Source: Desemzia sp. RIT 804 (GTDB lineage: Bacteria; Bacillota; Bacilli; Lactobacillales; Carnobacteriaceae). From it: a stretch of 64,000 bases of DNA. A program made the position numbers and the translations under genes. A model generated the notes under the pieces. That model worked only from the letters and a program-made list of their open reading frames with translations. It was not told the DNA's origin and ran no database searches. Positions 53,973 through 64,000 of the stretch are shown piece by piece (positions within the stretch are counted from its first letter, which is position 1; each line of letters begins with the position of its first letter). Where the stretch lies: the NCBI RefSeq assembly GCF_016892605.1, contig NZ_JAFEMV010000002.1, forward strand, positions 62,001 through 126,000, read 5' to 3'.

Positions 53973-54094
53973 TTCCTTTTCTCCTTCCACTCAAAAACAT
54001 TGTCTGTCTTTGGTGCGTTTGTTCTGTCTTTTGCAACGGCCGTTTTGCTTGTGTTATTTGCTGTCAAAGTTCTCTTGATGGGAACTTTTCTTGT

Positions 54095-55111
54095 TTACTT
54101 TTCTTCTGGTAATTCCCCAGTTAATTCTTCCACTTGTTTCAAGAAGGCTTCCTCTACATCATCTGCAAATTCATCTTTTTCTTCCACATCATATGGAATC
54201 AAATCAACATCAGCGAACATTTCAATATGCTGCTTCAAATTGGTGAACTCTACTGGTGAATCTCCGCCATATTCTCCATCTAGATTAATCATTAATGGAG
54301 CAGAGTCAGTAGTTTGTGCTTTGATTTTATTCGTCTTGATGTACATAAGATTGGGACTATTGATGTGTTTTCCACCATTTAATAATTCGCCAATCAAACG
54401 GAAGATCTCCAGTAAATTAGCTGTCTTCACAATAATCAACGTAAACTTTCCATCATCTAAACGAGCGTCTGGCGCAATTTGCTCAAAACCGCCTACTGAA
54501 TTGGTCAAGGCTACGAAAAACATAGAGGCATTTTCTTCAAAAACTCCGTCATCGTATTCAATACGCATTGGCACGGCTTTAATACGAGGAAGCATCTCAG
54601 CACCTTTAACAAAGTAAGCTAAATAACCAAAAACAGATTTTAACTGCGAAGGGACTTCATACGTTAGTTCTGTCAGATATCCTGCTGCACCTATGTTGAT
54701 AAAATAAGATAGCTGCTTCTCTGTCTCAGCTTTTCCAATGTCCATATGAATAGTTTGATTTTTTTCAATGATTTTTGCTGCAGCAATCAGATCATTCCTT
54801 GGAATATGCAAAGCTCTAGCGTAATCGTTCGTAGTACCAGCAGGAATGATCGCCATTTTAGGCCGTCTTTCGAGTCCTGCTAATCCATTAACGACTTCAT
54901 TGATCGTTCCATCACCACCAGCTGCGACGATTAAATCGAAGCCAGCTTTAGCAGCTCTTTCTGCTTCATGTTGTGCCGAAAAAGGTTCCGGTGTAGTAGC
55001 AAAAGTACTGGTTTCATAACCAGCACTTTCGTAAACACGCAATATTTCAACTAGATTTTTTTTTAATAATTCACGCCCAGATGTTGGATTATAAATAATT
55101 CTCGCACGCAT
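54095..55111 (-). CDS. dagK: Diacylglycerol kinase (soluble, DgkB/DagK)
   Basis: 338 residues. IIYNPTSGRELLKKNL, AAGGDGTINEVVNGLAG (nucleotide-binding GGDGT), IPAGTTNDYARAL and DARLDDGKFTLIIV are the DAGK catalytic motifs. It phosphorylates diacylglycerol released by lipoteichoic acid synthesis back to phosphatidate. The C-terminal tail is acidic. It follows gatB by 20 bp in the conserved block. Confidence 0.93.
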   Translation of the reverse strand: MRARIIYNPTSGRELLKKNLVEILRVYESAGYETSTFATTPEPFSAQHEAERAAKAGFDLIVAAGGDGTINEVVNGLAGLERRPKMAIIPAGTTNDYARALHIPRNDLIAAAKIIEKNQTIHMDIGKAETEKQLSYFINIGAAGYLTELTYEVPSQLKSVFGYLAYFVKGAEMLPRIKAVPMRIEYDDGVFEENASMFFVALTNSVGGFEQIAPDARLDDGKFTLIIVKTANLLEIFRLIGELLNGGKHINSPNLMYIKTNKIKAQTTDSAPLMINLDGEYGGDSPVEFTNLKQHIEMFADVDLIPYDVEEKDEFADDVEEAFLKQVEELTGELPEEK

Positions 55112-55131
55112 CTGTTTACCTTCTTTCCAAA

Positions 55132-56562
55132 TTACCGTTTGCTTAACTCTTGGTTTAACAGTTTATTAACAATACCTGGGTTTGCTTGTCCTTTAGTCGC
55201 TTTCATAATTTGACCAACGAGGAAGCCAATAGCTCGGTCTTTTCCATTTTTGTAATCTTCAATGGATTGTGCATTATTATCTAATATGTCATTGATGATA
55301 GGCAACAACTTAGCTGGATCGCTTAGTTGAACCCATCCATTTGATTCAACAACATCCGTTGCATCTCCACCGTTTTGAATCAACTCACGGAACACTTTTT
55401 TCGCGATTTTTGAACTGATCGTTCCATCGGCAATCAACTTGATCATACCTGCTAAGTTTTGAGGCGTTAATTTGGTATCGTGCAATTCTAGTTTCTCACT
55501 ATTTAAGTAAGCTGACACTTCACCCATCAACCAGTTAGCAGCTTGTTTAGCATCTGCCCCCTGTTCAAGAGTTTCTTCAAAAAAGTCGGACATTTCTTTA
55601 GTAGCAGTCAACTGAGCCGCATCATATTCAGTAAGACCAAAGTCACCAGCGTAACGAACACGACGTTCTTTTGGCATTTCAGGAATCGATTCTCTCACAC
55701 GTTTGACCCACTCATCTTCAATGTATAAGTTTGGCAGATCAGGTTCAGGGAAGTAACGGTAATCACTAGACCCTTCTTTGACACGCATCAAAATAGTTTC
55801 GCCAGTAGATTCGTCATAACGACGAGTTTCTTGTTGAATAACGCCTCCAGCCAATAATACTTTTTCTTGACGTTTTTCTTCAAAGGCTAGTCCTCTGCGT
55901 ACAAAGTTAAAGGAGTTCAAGTTCTTCAATTCAGTTTTAGTCCCGAATTCTTCTTGGCCAAATGGACGAATCGAGATATTGGCGTCACAACGCATAGATC
56001 CCTCTTCCATCTTAACATCACTAACACCAGCGTATTGAATGATTTGTTTAATAGCTTCTAAATAAGCGTAAGCTTCTTCTGGAGAACGCATATCTGCTTC
56101 AGAAACGATCTCGATCAATGGTGTTCCTTGACGGTTTAAATCGACATAAGAATAACCATCTGTACCGTGAGTGTTTTTCCCAGCATCTTCTTCTAAGTGG
56201 ACACGTTCGATACGGATCTTTTTCTTTTTGCCTTCTACTTCAACTTCGATCCATCCATCATGTCCAACAGGTTGGTCAAATTGAGAAATTTGATACGCTT
56301 TGGGATTATCTGGATAGAAATAGTTTTTACGGTCAAACTTAGTATCTTGTGAAATTTCACAATTCAATGCTAATGCAGCACGGATACCAAATTCTACAGC
56401 TCCTTTGTTGATTGTCGGCAATACTCCTGGATATCCCCAGTCAACTACGTTTGTATTTGTGTTCGGTTCAGCTCCAAAATGTGCTGGAGATGGCGAGAAC
56501 ATTTTAGAGTCGGTTTTTAATTCTACGTGGACTTCAAGCCCGATAACTGTTTCAAAATTCAT
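55132..56562 (-). CDS. gatB: Asp/Glu-tRNA amidotransferase subunit B
   Basis: 476 residues. [28 protein letters not shown] at the start, [22 protein letters not shown] and [28 protein letters not shown] are GatB signatures. The C-terminal YqeY-like domain (about 330-476) binds tRNA. It converts Glu-tRNA(Gln) or Asp-tRNA(Asn) by phosphorylation and amidation together with GatA and GatC. 15 bp after gatA. Confidence 0.97.
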   Translation of the reverse strand: MNFETVIGLEVHVELKTDSKMFSPSPAHFGAEPNTNTNVVDWGYPGVLPTINKGAVEFGIRAALALNCEISQDTKFDRKNYFYPDNPKAYQISQFDQPVGHDGWIEVEVEGKKKKIRIERVHLEEDAGKNTHGTDGYSYVDLNRQGTPLIEIVSEADMRSPEEAYAYLEAIKQIIQYAGVSDVKMEEGSMRCDANISIRPFGQEEFGTKTELKNLNSFNFVRRGLAFEEKRQEKVLLAGGVIQQETRRYDESTGETILMRVKEGSSDYRYFPEPDLPNLYIEDEWVKRVRESIPEMPKERRVRYAGDFGLTEYDAAQLTATKEMSDFFEETLEQGADAKQAANWLMGEVSAYLNSEKLELHDTKLTPQNLAGMIKLIADGTISSKIAKKVFRELIQNGGDATDVVESNGWVQLSDPAKLLPIINDILDNNAQSIEDYKNGKDRAIGFLVGQIMKATKGQANPGIVNKLLNQELSKR

Positions 56563-56577
56563 GTAACTTCTCTCCTC

Positions 56578-58029
56578 CTACAAGTTTGGTCTAGCTTTGT
56601 GGAATTCTGTTGCTTGTTCGAAAGCATAAGCTGCTCGGTAGATCGTTTGCTCATCGAAGTGATTTCCGATCAATTGCAATCCAACTGGCATACCTTCTGA
56701 GAAACCACAAGGAATAGAAATTGCAGGAACTCCAGCTAAGTTCACTGGCACAGTTAAAATATCTGACAAGTACATAGCGATTGGATCATCAACTTGTTCT
56801 CCGATACCATAAGCCGTTGTGGTCGTCGTTGGACCTAAGATCAAATCGTACTCTTTAAAGACATTTTCAAAGTCTTGACGAATCAAGGTACGTGCTTTAG
56901 CAGCTTGTTTAAAGTGAGCATCATAAAAACCAGAACTCAATGAGAATGTTCCAAGCATGATACGGCGTTTCACTTCTGGACCAAAACCTTCTGTACGTGT
57001 TTTAACATATAATTCTTCTAGAGATTCAACATCTTTAGCTCTGTACCCATAACGAACGCCATCAAAGCGTTGTAAGTTGGAAGAAGCTTCAGAAGAAGAA
57101 ATAATGTAGTAAGCTGCAATACCATATTTAGAATGAGGCAAGCTCACGGTTTCAATAATGGCGCCAAGTTCTTTGTACGTTTCGATAGCTTTTAATACAG
57201 CCTCTTTCACGCCTGCTTGGAGTCCATCTTCTAAGTATTCTTTAGGAACAGCAATTTTCATGCCCTTAACGCCATCAGTAATACCTTTTGTGAAGTCCGG
57301 TGTTTCTTTTGCATAACTCATTGAGTCTTTTGGATCATGACCACTAATCGCATTCAATGCGATAGCATTGTCTTTTACATTACGAGTAAAAGGTCCAATT
57401 TGGTCTAAACTAGAACCGAAAGCAATCAACCCAAAACGGGATACACGTCCATAAGTCGGTTTCATTCCAACGACCCCTGTAAAGGCTGCTGGTTCACGGA
57501 TCGAACCACCCGTATCTGTTCCTAAAGAAACAGGAACTTGGCCAGCTGCTACTGCTGCTGCAGAACCACCTGAAGAACCACCAGGAACTTTGGATAGGTC
57601 CCATGGATTGCGAGTTAATTTGAAGTAAGAGTTTTCTGTACTTCCTCCCATCGCAAATTCATCCATATTTAGTTTTCCAACTGAGATCATTCCAGCTTCT
57701 GTTACTTTTTCAGTAACGGTCGCATTGTACACCGGAATAAAGTCTTCTAACATACGGCTGGCAGCTGTCGTTAAAGTACCTTCTGTAACGATGTTGTCTT
57801 TGATTCCAATAGGCAAACCTGACAAAATATTTTCAGGATCAATGCCCGCTTCATCCATTTCACGAGCTTTGAACAAAGCTTCTTCTTCTGTAAGTGTAAT
57901 GAACGAACCCACTTTATCTTCTGTTTCGGAAATACGGGCATAAACTGCAGTCATGATTTTTTCTGCTGTTGTTTCCTTATTGACCAGCATAGTGTGCAGT
58001 TCTTCTAATGTATGATCTAGTAAACTCAT
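56578..58029 (-). CDS. gatA: Asp/Glu-tRNA amidotransferase subunit A
   Basis: 483 residues. Amidase signature family: catalytic Lys in GIKDNI, cis-Ser and Ser nucleophile in [33 protein letters not shown]. It liberates ammonia from glutamine and channels it to GatB. The ATG at 58029 is nine bases after GGGG and just behind the gatC stop; the longer frame from 58038 overlaps gatC. Confidence 0.97.
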   Translation of the reverse strand: MSLLDHTLEELHTMLVNKETTAEKIMTAVYARISETEDKVGSFITLTEEEALFKAREMDEAGIDPENILSGLPIGIKDNIVTEGTLTTAASRMLEDFIPVYNATVTEKVTEAGMISVGKLNMDEFAMGGSTENSYFKLTRNPWDLSKVPGGSSGGSAAAVAAGQVPVSLGTDTGGSIREPAAFTGVVGMKPTYGRVSRFGLIAFGSSLDQIGPFTRNVKDNAIALNAISGHDPKDSMSYAKETPDFTKGITDGVKGMKIAVPKEYLEDGLQAGVKEAVLKAIETYKELGAIIETVSLPHSKYGIAAYYIISSSEASSNLQRFDGVRYGYRAKDVESLEELYVKTRTEGFGPEVKRRIMLGTFSLSSGFYDAHFKQAAKARTLIRQDFENVFKEYDLILGPTTTTTAYGIGEQVDDPIAMYLSDILTVPVNLAGVPAISIPCGFSEGMPVGLQLIGNHFDEQTIYRAAYAFEQATEFHKARPNL

Positions 58030-58030
58030 C

Positions 58031-58336
58031 TTATGCATCCCCTTCCGAATTGTCCATGATAGCTGGAACTTTGATCAAACCATCTTTTTCAGTTTTTACA
58101 TTTTCAAATAGTTTTTCGCGATCTGTTCCAGGAATTGCCTTGTCTTCACGCATAACACTGTAAGTTTCCATTCCATGTGTCATAACCGGAACGTTTTCAG
58201 TGTCTAATTCACTTAATTGCTCCACCATCTCAATGATTTTATCCATTTGTTCGGTGAATTTTTTGATCTCATCATCTGGGATTTCTAATTTTGCTAATTT
58301 TGCAACGTGTCTGATATCTTTTTCAGTTACAGTCAT
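58031..58336 (-). CDS. gatC: Asp/Glu-tRNA amidotransferase subunit C
   Basis: 101 residues. [53 protein letters not shown] is the complete GatC signature. It wraps and stabilises the GatA-GatB interface. First gene of gatCAB. The gap to camS (254 bp) holds the camS terminator and a further imperfect hairpin at 58441-58500. Confidence 0.96.
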   Translation of the reverse strand: MTVTEKDIRHVAKLAKLEIPDDEIKKFTEQMDKIIEMVEQLSELDTENVPVMTHGMETYSVMREDKAIPGTDREKLFENVKTEKDGLIKVPAIMDNSEGDA

Positions 58337-58512
58337 TTAATATTTCACTCACTTTCTAAAAGCTCACAGATTTAAAACTTCTTTCCTATAATATCACAAA
58401 CCGCGTACAGACTCTATGAATTCTTCAGGTCAATGGCGAGAAATTAAAGTTTTATTAATCTCTTAGGAGCTTTTGCGGCTCTCCTGAAGAACTTTATCCC
58501 AATTGATAAGAT

Positions 58513-58562
58513 AAAAAAACCAGCAACTCTTACTTAAATGTCAGTAAGAATTACTGGATTTT
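58513..58562 (-). terminator. Terminator of camS
   Basis: Arms CCAG-AA-TCTTACT and AGTAAGA-TT-CTGG with a few mismatches, followed by seven T on the minus strand. Confidence 0.8.
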
Positions 58563-58590
58563 TAGAATCAATCTTTTGAGGATGCTTTTA

Positions 58591-59778
58591 CTAATCAAAT
58601 ATATGGGTATAGAATTCTGTTTCTCCAGTTTCTCGAGCCAAGAAAGCTTCCATTCCGTTCATCGAAGAGATAGACATTTCAATAGGAATATTTGGCGGCA
58701 AGAATTTGACAGCTTGATCATATACATGTTGTGTAAATGCAATGACTTCAGTTTCTCCATAAAATTGTGTCACTAAATCTACTTTCATTTTGACCAACGT
58801 ATCGTCAACATAAGTCGCTTCTGCAGTAACTCCGCTTAAATTAGGGAAGAAACTTTCTACTTCAGCTTTGAAGTTTTGGAAACTATTCAATTCTGTACTT
58901 TCTCCGCCCTCTAGTGGGAAAACTAGTTTCTTCATAGAAAGATTGCTCCAACCGCCTACTGAACTGCTTCCATTTTCGCTAATTCCTTCTGCAACATATG
59001 TCCCGCCTGCTAAACTATCTTGTGGAGTTTGCTTGAAGATTCCCACTACGATTGGAATATCTTCTAATCCTTCCATTTGACGGATGCGCTCTACGATTTT
59101 GTCAGCCATTTCTTTCCCTTGTTGAATCAATTCTTCTTCACTAATGATAGTTTCAAAGCTGGCACCGTATTGTTCCTTTTGGTAGTAATCAACAGTATTC
59201 ATTGCTAAACCAATACTGATACCCGATAAAGAATAGCCGTTTTCTGTTTGTACCATGAAGTTTTGTTCTAAAATAGATTTTAAATAAATCGGTGTTCGCT
59301 CATTTTCTAATTTGCTTCCATTATGCTGTGGGTTTAATCCTGCTAGATTTTCATTTCCCTCTTCAACAGTCCGAGGATTCCCGTATTGATCAAATCCTTC
59401 ACCTACTGGAGTATATCTTCCAAGCCATTTATTAACAGTTTGGCCATCTAGGTATTGGCCTTCTTGGATCATATGATCGTTCGTAGAGAAATTGTCTTGA
59501 GAAATTTCCAATAGACCTGTTTCAAAAGCTTTTAAATTGTAATTTGAATTAGTTCCAAGTGAAGCTCCTCTATTTACGCCAGGTTGGTATTGACCATCCG
59601 TTATCAAAGAACGATAATATTCATCTGATAATTGACGTGAGGTACTGGTTATTTCTTCTGCTGTTAATTCTACTTGTGAGCCATTGGACGTTGTTTCTCC
59701 TGTTCTTTCTTCAGGAGTTGCACAGGCAGTCAATACCAATACGCTTCCTGCAAGTAAAACGAGTAGTTTGCTTTTCAA
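58591..59778 (-). CDS. camS: CamS-family lipoprotein (sex pheromone precursor type)
   Basis: 395 residues. Signal peptide MKSKLLVLLAGSVLVLTAC with lipidated Cys19. The mature CamS domain (SDEYYRSLITDGQYQPGVNRGASLG...VGIFKQTPQDSLAGGTYVAEGIS) is typical. In Enterococcus faecalis the signal-peptide end of CamS is the pheromone cAM373; the equivalent residues here are SVLVLTA. Always found beside ligA and gat genes in this group. The start is TTG, with AGGAGAGG upstream, 4 bp after ligA. Confidence 0.93.
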   Translation of the reverse strand: MKSKLLVLLAGSVLVLTACATPEERTGETTSNGSQVELTAEEITSTSRQLSDEYYRSLITDGQYQPGVNRGASLGTNSNYNLKAFETGLLEISQDNFSTNDHMIQEGQYLDGQTVNKWLGRYTPVGEGFDQYGNPRTVEEGNENLAGLNPQHNGSKLENERTPIYLKSILEQNFMVQTENGYSLSGISIGLAMNTVDYYQKEQYGASFETIISEEELIQQGKEMADKIVERIRQMEGLEDIPIVVGIFKQTPQDSLAGGTYVAEGISENGSSSVGGWSNLSMKKLVFPLEGGESTELNSFQNFKAEVESFFPNLSGVTAEATYVDDTLVKMKVDLVTQFYGETEVIAFTQHVYDQAVKFLPPNIPIEMSISSMNGMEAFLARETGETEFYTHIFD

Positions 59779-59782
59779 ACTC

Positions 59783-61840
<2,058 letters not shown>

Positions 61841-61854
61841 TCAGTCATAAATGA

Positions 61855-64000
61855 TTATTGAACTTTTTCAATTGGCGCAAAAGCAGCTAATAACCGTTTG
61901 ATGCCTATTGGAGCTGAAAAAGCAATGTCCAATTGCAAGTTATCTTCGTTACCAGTCAATTTAACGACCGTTCCAACACCCCATTTTTTATGGGTTGCTT
62001 TATCGCCGACATTCCACACCATTTTATGTGCACCACTGCTTACTTTATTAGAGACAGGGGCTTGAGTTTGATAAGGTGTGCTAGTTGCCCGTTTTTGTGC
62101 ATTGAAAGGAGCAGAACTTCTAAATGGAACTGAACTGGCTTGTTTATCCTCTGATTCAAGGATCTCACGATTGATCTCACTGATAAAACGTGAAGCAGCG
62201 TTTGCTTGTGTACGTCCGTATAAAACGCGCGAAAAAGCATTGGTCAAATACAATTTCTTTTCTGCACGAGTGATCCCTACATAAGCTAAGCGGCGTTCTT
62301 CTTCGAGTTGCTCTTCTTCCATCATAGCACGAGACAATGGGAAGATCCCTTCTTCCATCCCAATCAGAAAGACTACCGGAAATTCCAGTCCTTTTGCAGC
62401 ATGCAACGTCATCAATGTAACTTCACCGTTCTCCTCTTCCAGATTATCCAGATCAGATACTAAGGATAAGTCTGTTAAGAAAGTCAGTAGATCTGTTTCT
62501 CCACCAGCATTATCTTTTTCAAATTGTTGCGTTACTGATAAGAACTCTTGAATATTTTCTAAACGCGACTCTGATTCCAGACTTTTTTCACTTTCTAAAG
62601 CTTCCTGATACCCACTGCGTTTTAACAATTCTTCTACTAGTTCTGTTATCTGTAAATACTCTTGCATCTTACGCAGGTCTTGCATCAAAACACCAAAACC
62701 TTCAAGTGACTTAGCAGCTTTTCCAGTGATATTTGTTAAGGCGATATTTTGAGAAGCTTCCAATAGAGACCAGTCATACATGTCGGCAAAAGCTCTTAGT
62801 TTTTCTACCGTACCAGGACCAACTCCTCGTTTTGGAACATTAACGATTCGTTCAAAACTCATATTGTCTGAAGGGTTAGCAATCAAGCGTAAATAAGCTA
62901 AAACATCTTTGATCTCTTTTCGATCGTAGAATTTGTGTCCGCCAACCATTTTATAAGGAATATTAGATTGTAATAAACTTTCTTCAATCTTACGAGATTG
63001 CGCATTCGTACGGTAAAGTACTGCGAAATCTCCATAATTCAAGTTGCTTTCTTTCATTTCTTCTTGCATTTTTGAAACGACATAGCGTGACTCGTCACCT
63101 TCACTTTGAGCACGATAGTAAGATATTTTTTCTCCATCATGATTGTCTGTCCATAATTTCTTTTCTTTCCTTTTGGCATTGTTTCCAATGACATCATTGG
63201 CTGCTTGTAAAATGTATTTAGTGGAGCGATAGTTTTGTTCCAACAATACTACTTTTGCATCTGGATAATCTTTTTCAAAATCTAAGATATTTTCCATGTT
63301 TGCCCCACGCCAACCGTAAATACTTTGATCAGCATCCCCTACAACACAGAGGTTTTTGAATCGATCTGCCAACATTTGCACCAAGGTATATTGAGCTTGG
63401 TTAGTATCTTGGTACTCATCCACATGAATATATTGAAATTTTGCTTGGTAATGTTGCAATGTTTCAGGGCTCTCTTTGAACAAACGCGTGGTCAGCATAA
63501 TTAAATCATCGAAATCTACTGCCTGGTTCCGACGCAGTTCTTTTTGATAATCATCGTAACAATCTGCTACCATGCGTTGGAAATAAGATGATGCCGTTTC
63601 ACGATATTTTTCTGCCGTCAGTAATTCATTTTTTGCGTTGCTGATTTCAGCAAGAATCGCTCTTGGGTTGAATTTTTTCGGATCAATATTTCGCTCTTTT
63701 AAAATGCGTTTCATCAAAGTTTGTTGCTCACCTGGATCACTGATGGTAAATGCTCGAGTGTATCCAATGCGATCAATATCCCGACGCAATATTCTTACAC
63801 ACATCGAGTGAAATGTAGAAACCCATACATCGTTTCCACCATCTTGAATCAATCGGCTGACCCGTTCTTTCATTTCTTTGGCTGCTTTATTGGTAAAAGT
63901 GATCGCTAAAATATTCCATGGATTCACATTTTTTTCTTGAATCAAATACGCAATACGATGTGTTAAGACGCGTGTCTTCCCGCTTCCTGCACCTGCCATG
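61855..64000 (-). CDS. pcrA: ATP-dependent DNA helicase PcrA (5' end outside window)
   Basis: 715 codons visible; the window cuts inside Walker A (MAGAGSGKT), so the first 30 or so residues are missing and the ATG at 63999 is internal. Motifs [11 protein letters not shown] (II), [15 protein letters not shown] (III), LEQNYRST (IV), [25 protein letters not shown] (V) and [17 protein letters not shown] (VI) are all intact. The C-terminal [18 protein letters not shown] is the Tudor-like RNA-polymerase-binding tail. It precedes ligA by 35 bp. Confidence 0.96.
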   Translation of the reverse strand, partial: MAGAGSGKTRVLTHRIAYLIQEKNVNPWNILAITFTNKAAKEMKERVSRLIQDGGNDVWVSTFHSMCVRILRRDIDRIGYTRAFTISDPGEQQTLMKRILKERNIDPKKFNPRAILAEISNAKNELLTAEKYRETASSYFQRMVADCYDDYQKELRRNQAVDFDDLIMLTTRLFKESPETLQHYQAKFQYIHVDEYQDTNQAQYTLVQMLADRFKNLCVVGDADQSIYGWRGANMENILDFEKDYPDAKVVLLEQNYRSTKYILQAANDVIGNNAKRKEKKLWTDNHDGEKISYYRAQSEGDESRYVVSKMQEEMKESNLNYGDFAVLYRTNAQSRKIEESLLQSNIPYKMVGGHKFYDRKEIKDVLAYLRLIANPSDNMSFERIVNVPKRGVGPGTVEKLRAFADMYDWSLLEASQNIALTNITGKAAKSLEGFGVLMQDLRKMQEYLQITELVEELLKRSGYQEALESEKSLESESRLENIQEFLSVTQQFEKDNAGGETDLLTFLTDLSLVSDLDNLEEENGEVTLMTLHAAKGLEFPVVFLIGMEEGIFPLSRAMMEEEQLEEERRLAYVGITRAEKKLYLTNAFSRVLYGRTQANAASRFISEINREILESEDKQASSVPFRSSAPFNAQKRATSTPYQTQAPVSNKVSSGAHKMVWNVGDKATHKKWGVGTVVKLTGNEDNLQLDIAFSAPIGIKRLLAAFAPIEKVQ

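Noticed and set aside
53928-54617. 229-codon plus-strand frame antisense to dagK/rlmD
   Set aside because: Both genes on the other strand are unequivocal housekeeping genes; the frame is a shadow.

Overview
The window is AT-rich, gene-dense chromosome of a low-GC Gram-positive bacterium. It most likely comes from a Lactobacillales member of the Carnobacteriaceae/Enterococcaceae type. The evidence is the block pcrA-ligA-camS-gatC-gatA-gatB-dagK-rlmD in the order typical of that group, a BceRS-BceAB detoxification module, an OpuA betaine importer with split permease and binding protein, a SipW/TasA-type secretion locus, strong AGGAGG ribosome sites and many lipoprotein signal peptides. Carnobacterium is my best guess; it comes from gene content, not from a database match. 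I saw no rRNA or tRNA gene, CRISPR array, insertion sequence or prophage.

Layout. 1-4.4 kb: a cell-surface locus read leftwards, with an HTH protein fused to a degenerate PfkB-type kinase, the signal peptidase SipW, a TasA/camelysin-like protein and a partial second SipW substrate that runs off the left edge. 4.8-8.4 kb: a PII-like regulator with a duplicated DUF1538 membrane protein, and a MscS-type channel. 8.6-14.2 kb: MATE exporter, DegV, DUF1801, a SEC-C protein with a shorter paralog, and a VOC protein. 14.4-16.2 kb: a Gly/Arg-rich TPM-type membrane protein with PspA. 17.1-24.9 kb: DUF503, a pyruvate-kinase-like protein paired with a polyphosphate:AMP phosphotransferase, an MFS transporter, a LysM polysaccharide deacetylase and a sugar-dehydrogenase-like lipoprotein. 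25.0-29.1 kb: a candidate structured ncRNA with a CcpA-like site, divergent from the opuA operon. 29.2-34 kb: bceRSAB. 34.2-47.1 kb: a 2-hydroxyacid dehydrogenase, a Ser/Glu-rich surface protein, RecQ, a ferric-siderophore importer, several small enzymes and two decayed genes (a chemotaxis receptor fragment and a methyltransferase). 47.3-52.6 kb: an atypically AT-rich segment carrying a large Mrr-nuclease/STAND-NTPase protein. It sits just beyond the rlmD 3' end and is bounded by a direct repeat. 52.6-64 kb: the conserved housekeeping block.

Most distinctive features. (1) The ~1140-residue nuclease-STAND protein looks like an anti-phage defence gene inserted at the rlmD 3' end. (2) A ~418-nt leftward RNA at 25.06-25.48 kb has a textbook promoter, a cre-like site in the promoter spacer, serial hairpins and an intrinsic terminator. 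(3) Two families of dispersed hairpin elements occur. One family (five copies) has conserved ends and different stems, and two of its copies stand in tandem inside the opuA operon. The other family has three copies. (4) The polyphosphate:AMP phosphotransferase/pyruvate-kinase-like pair could in principle rebuild ATP from AMP. Start codons were moved from the longest open frame wherever a ribosome site favoured an internal start; each case is noted.
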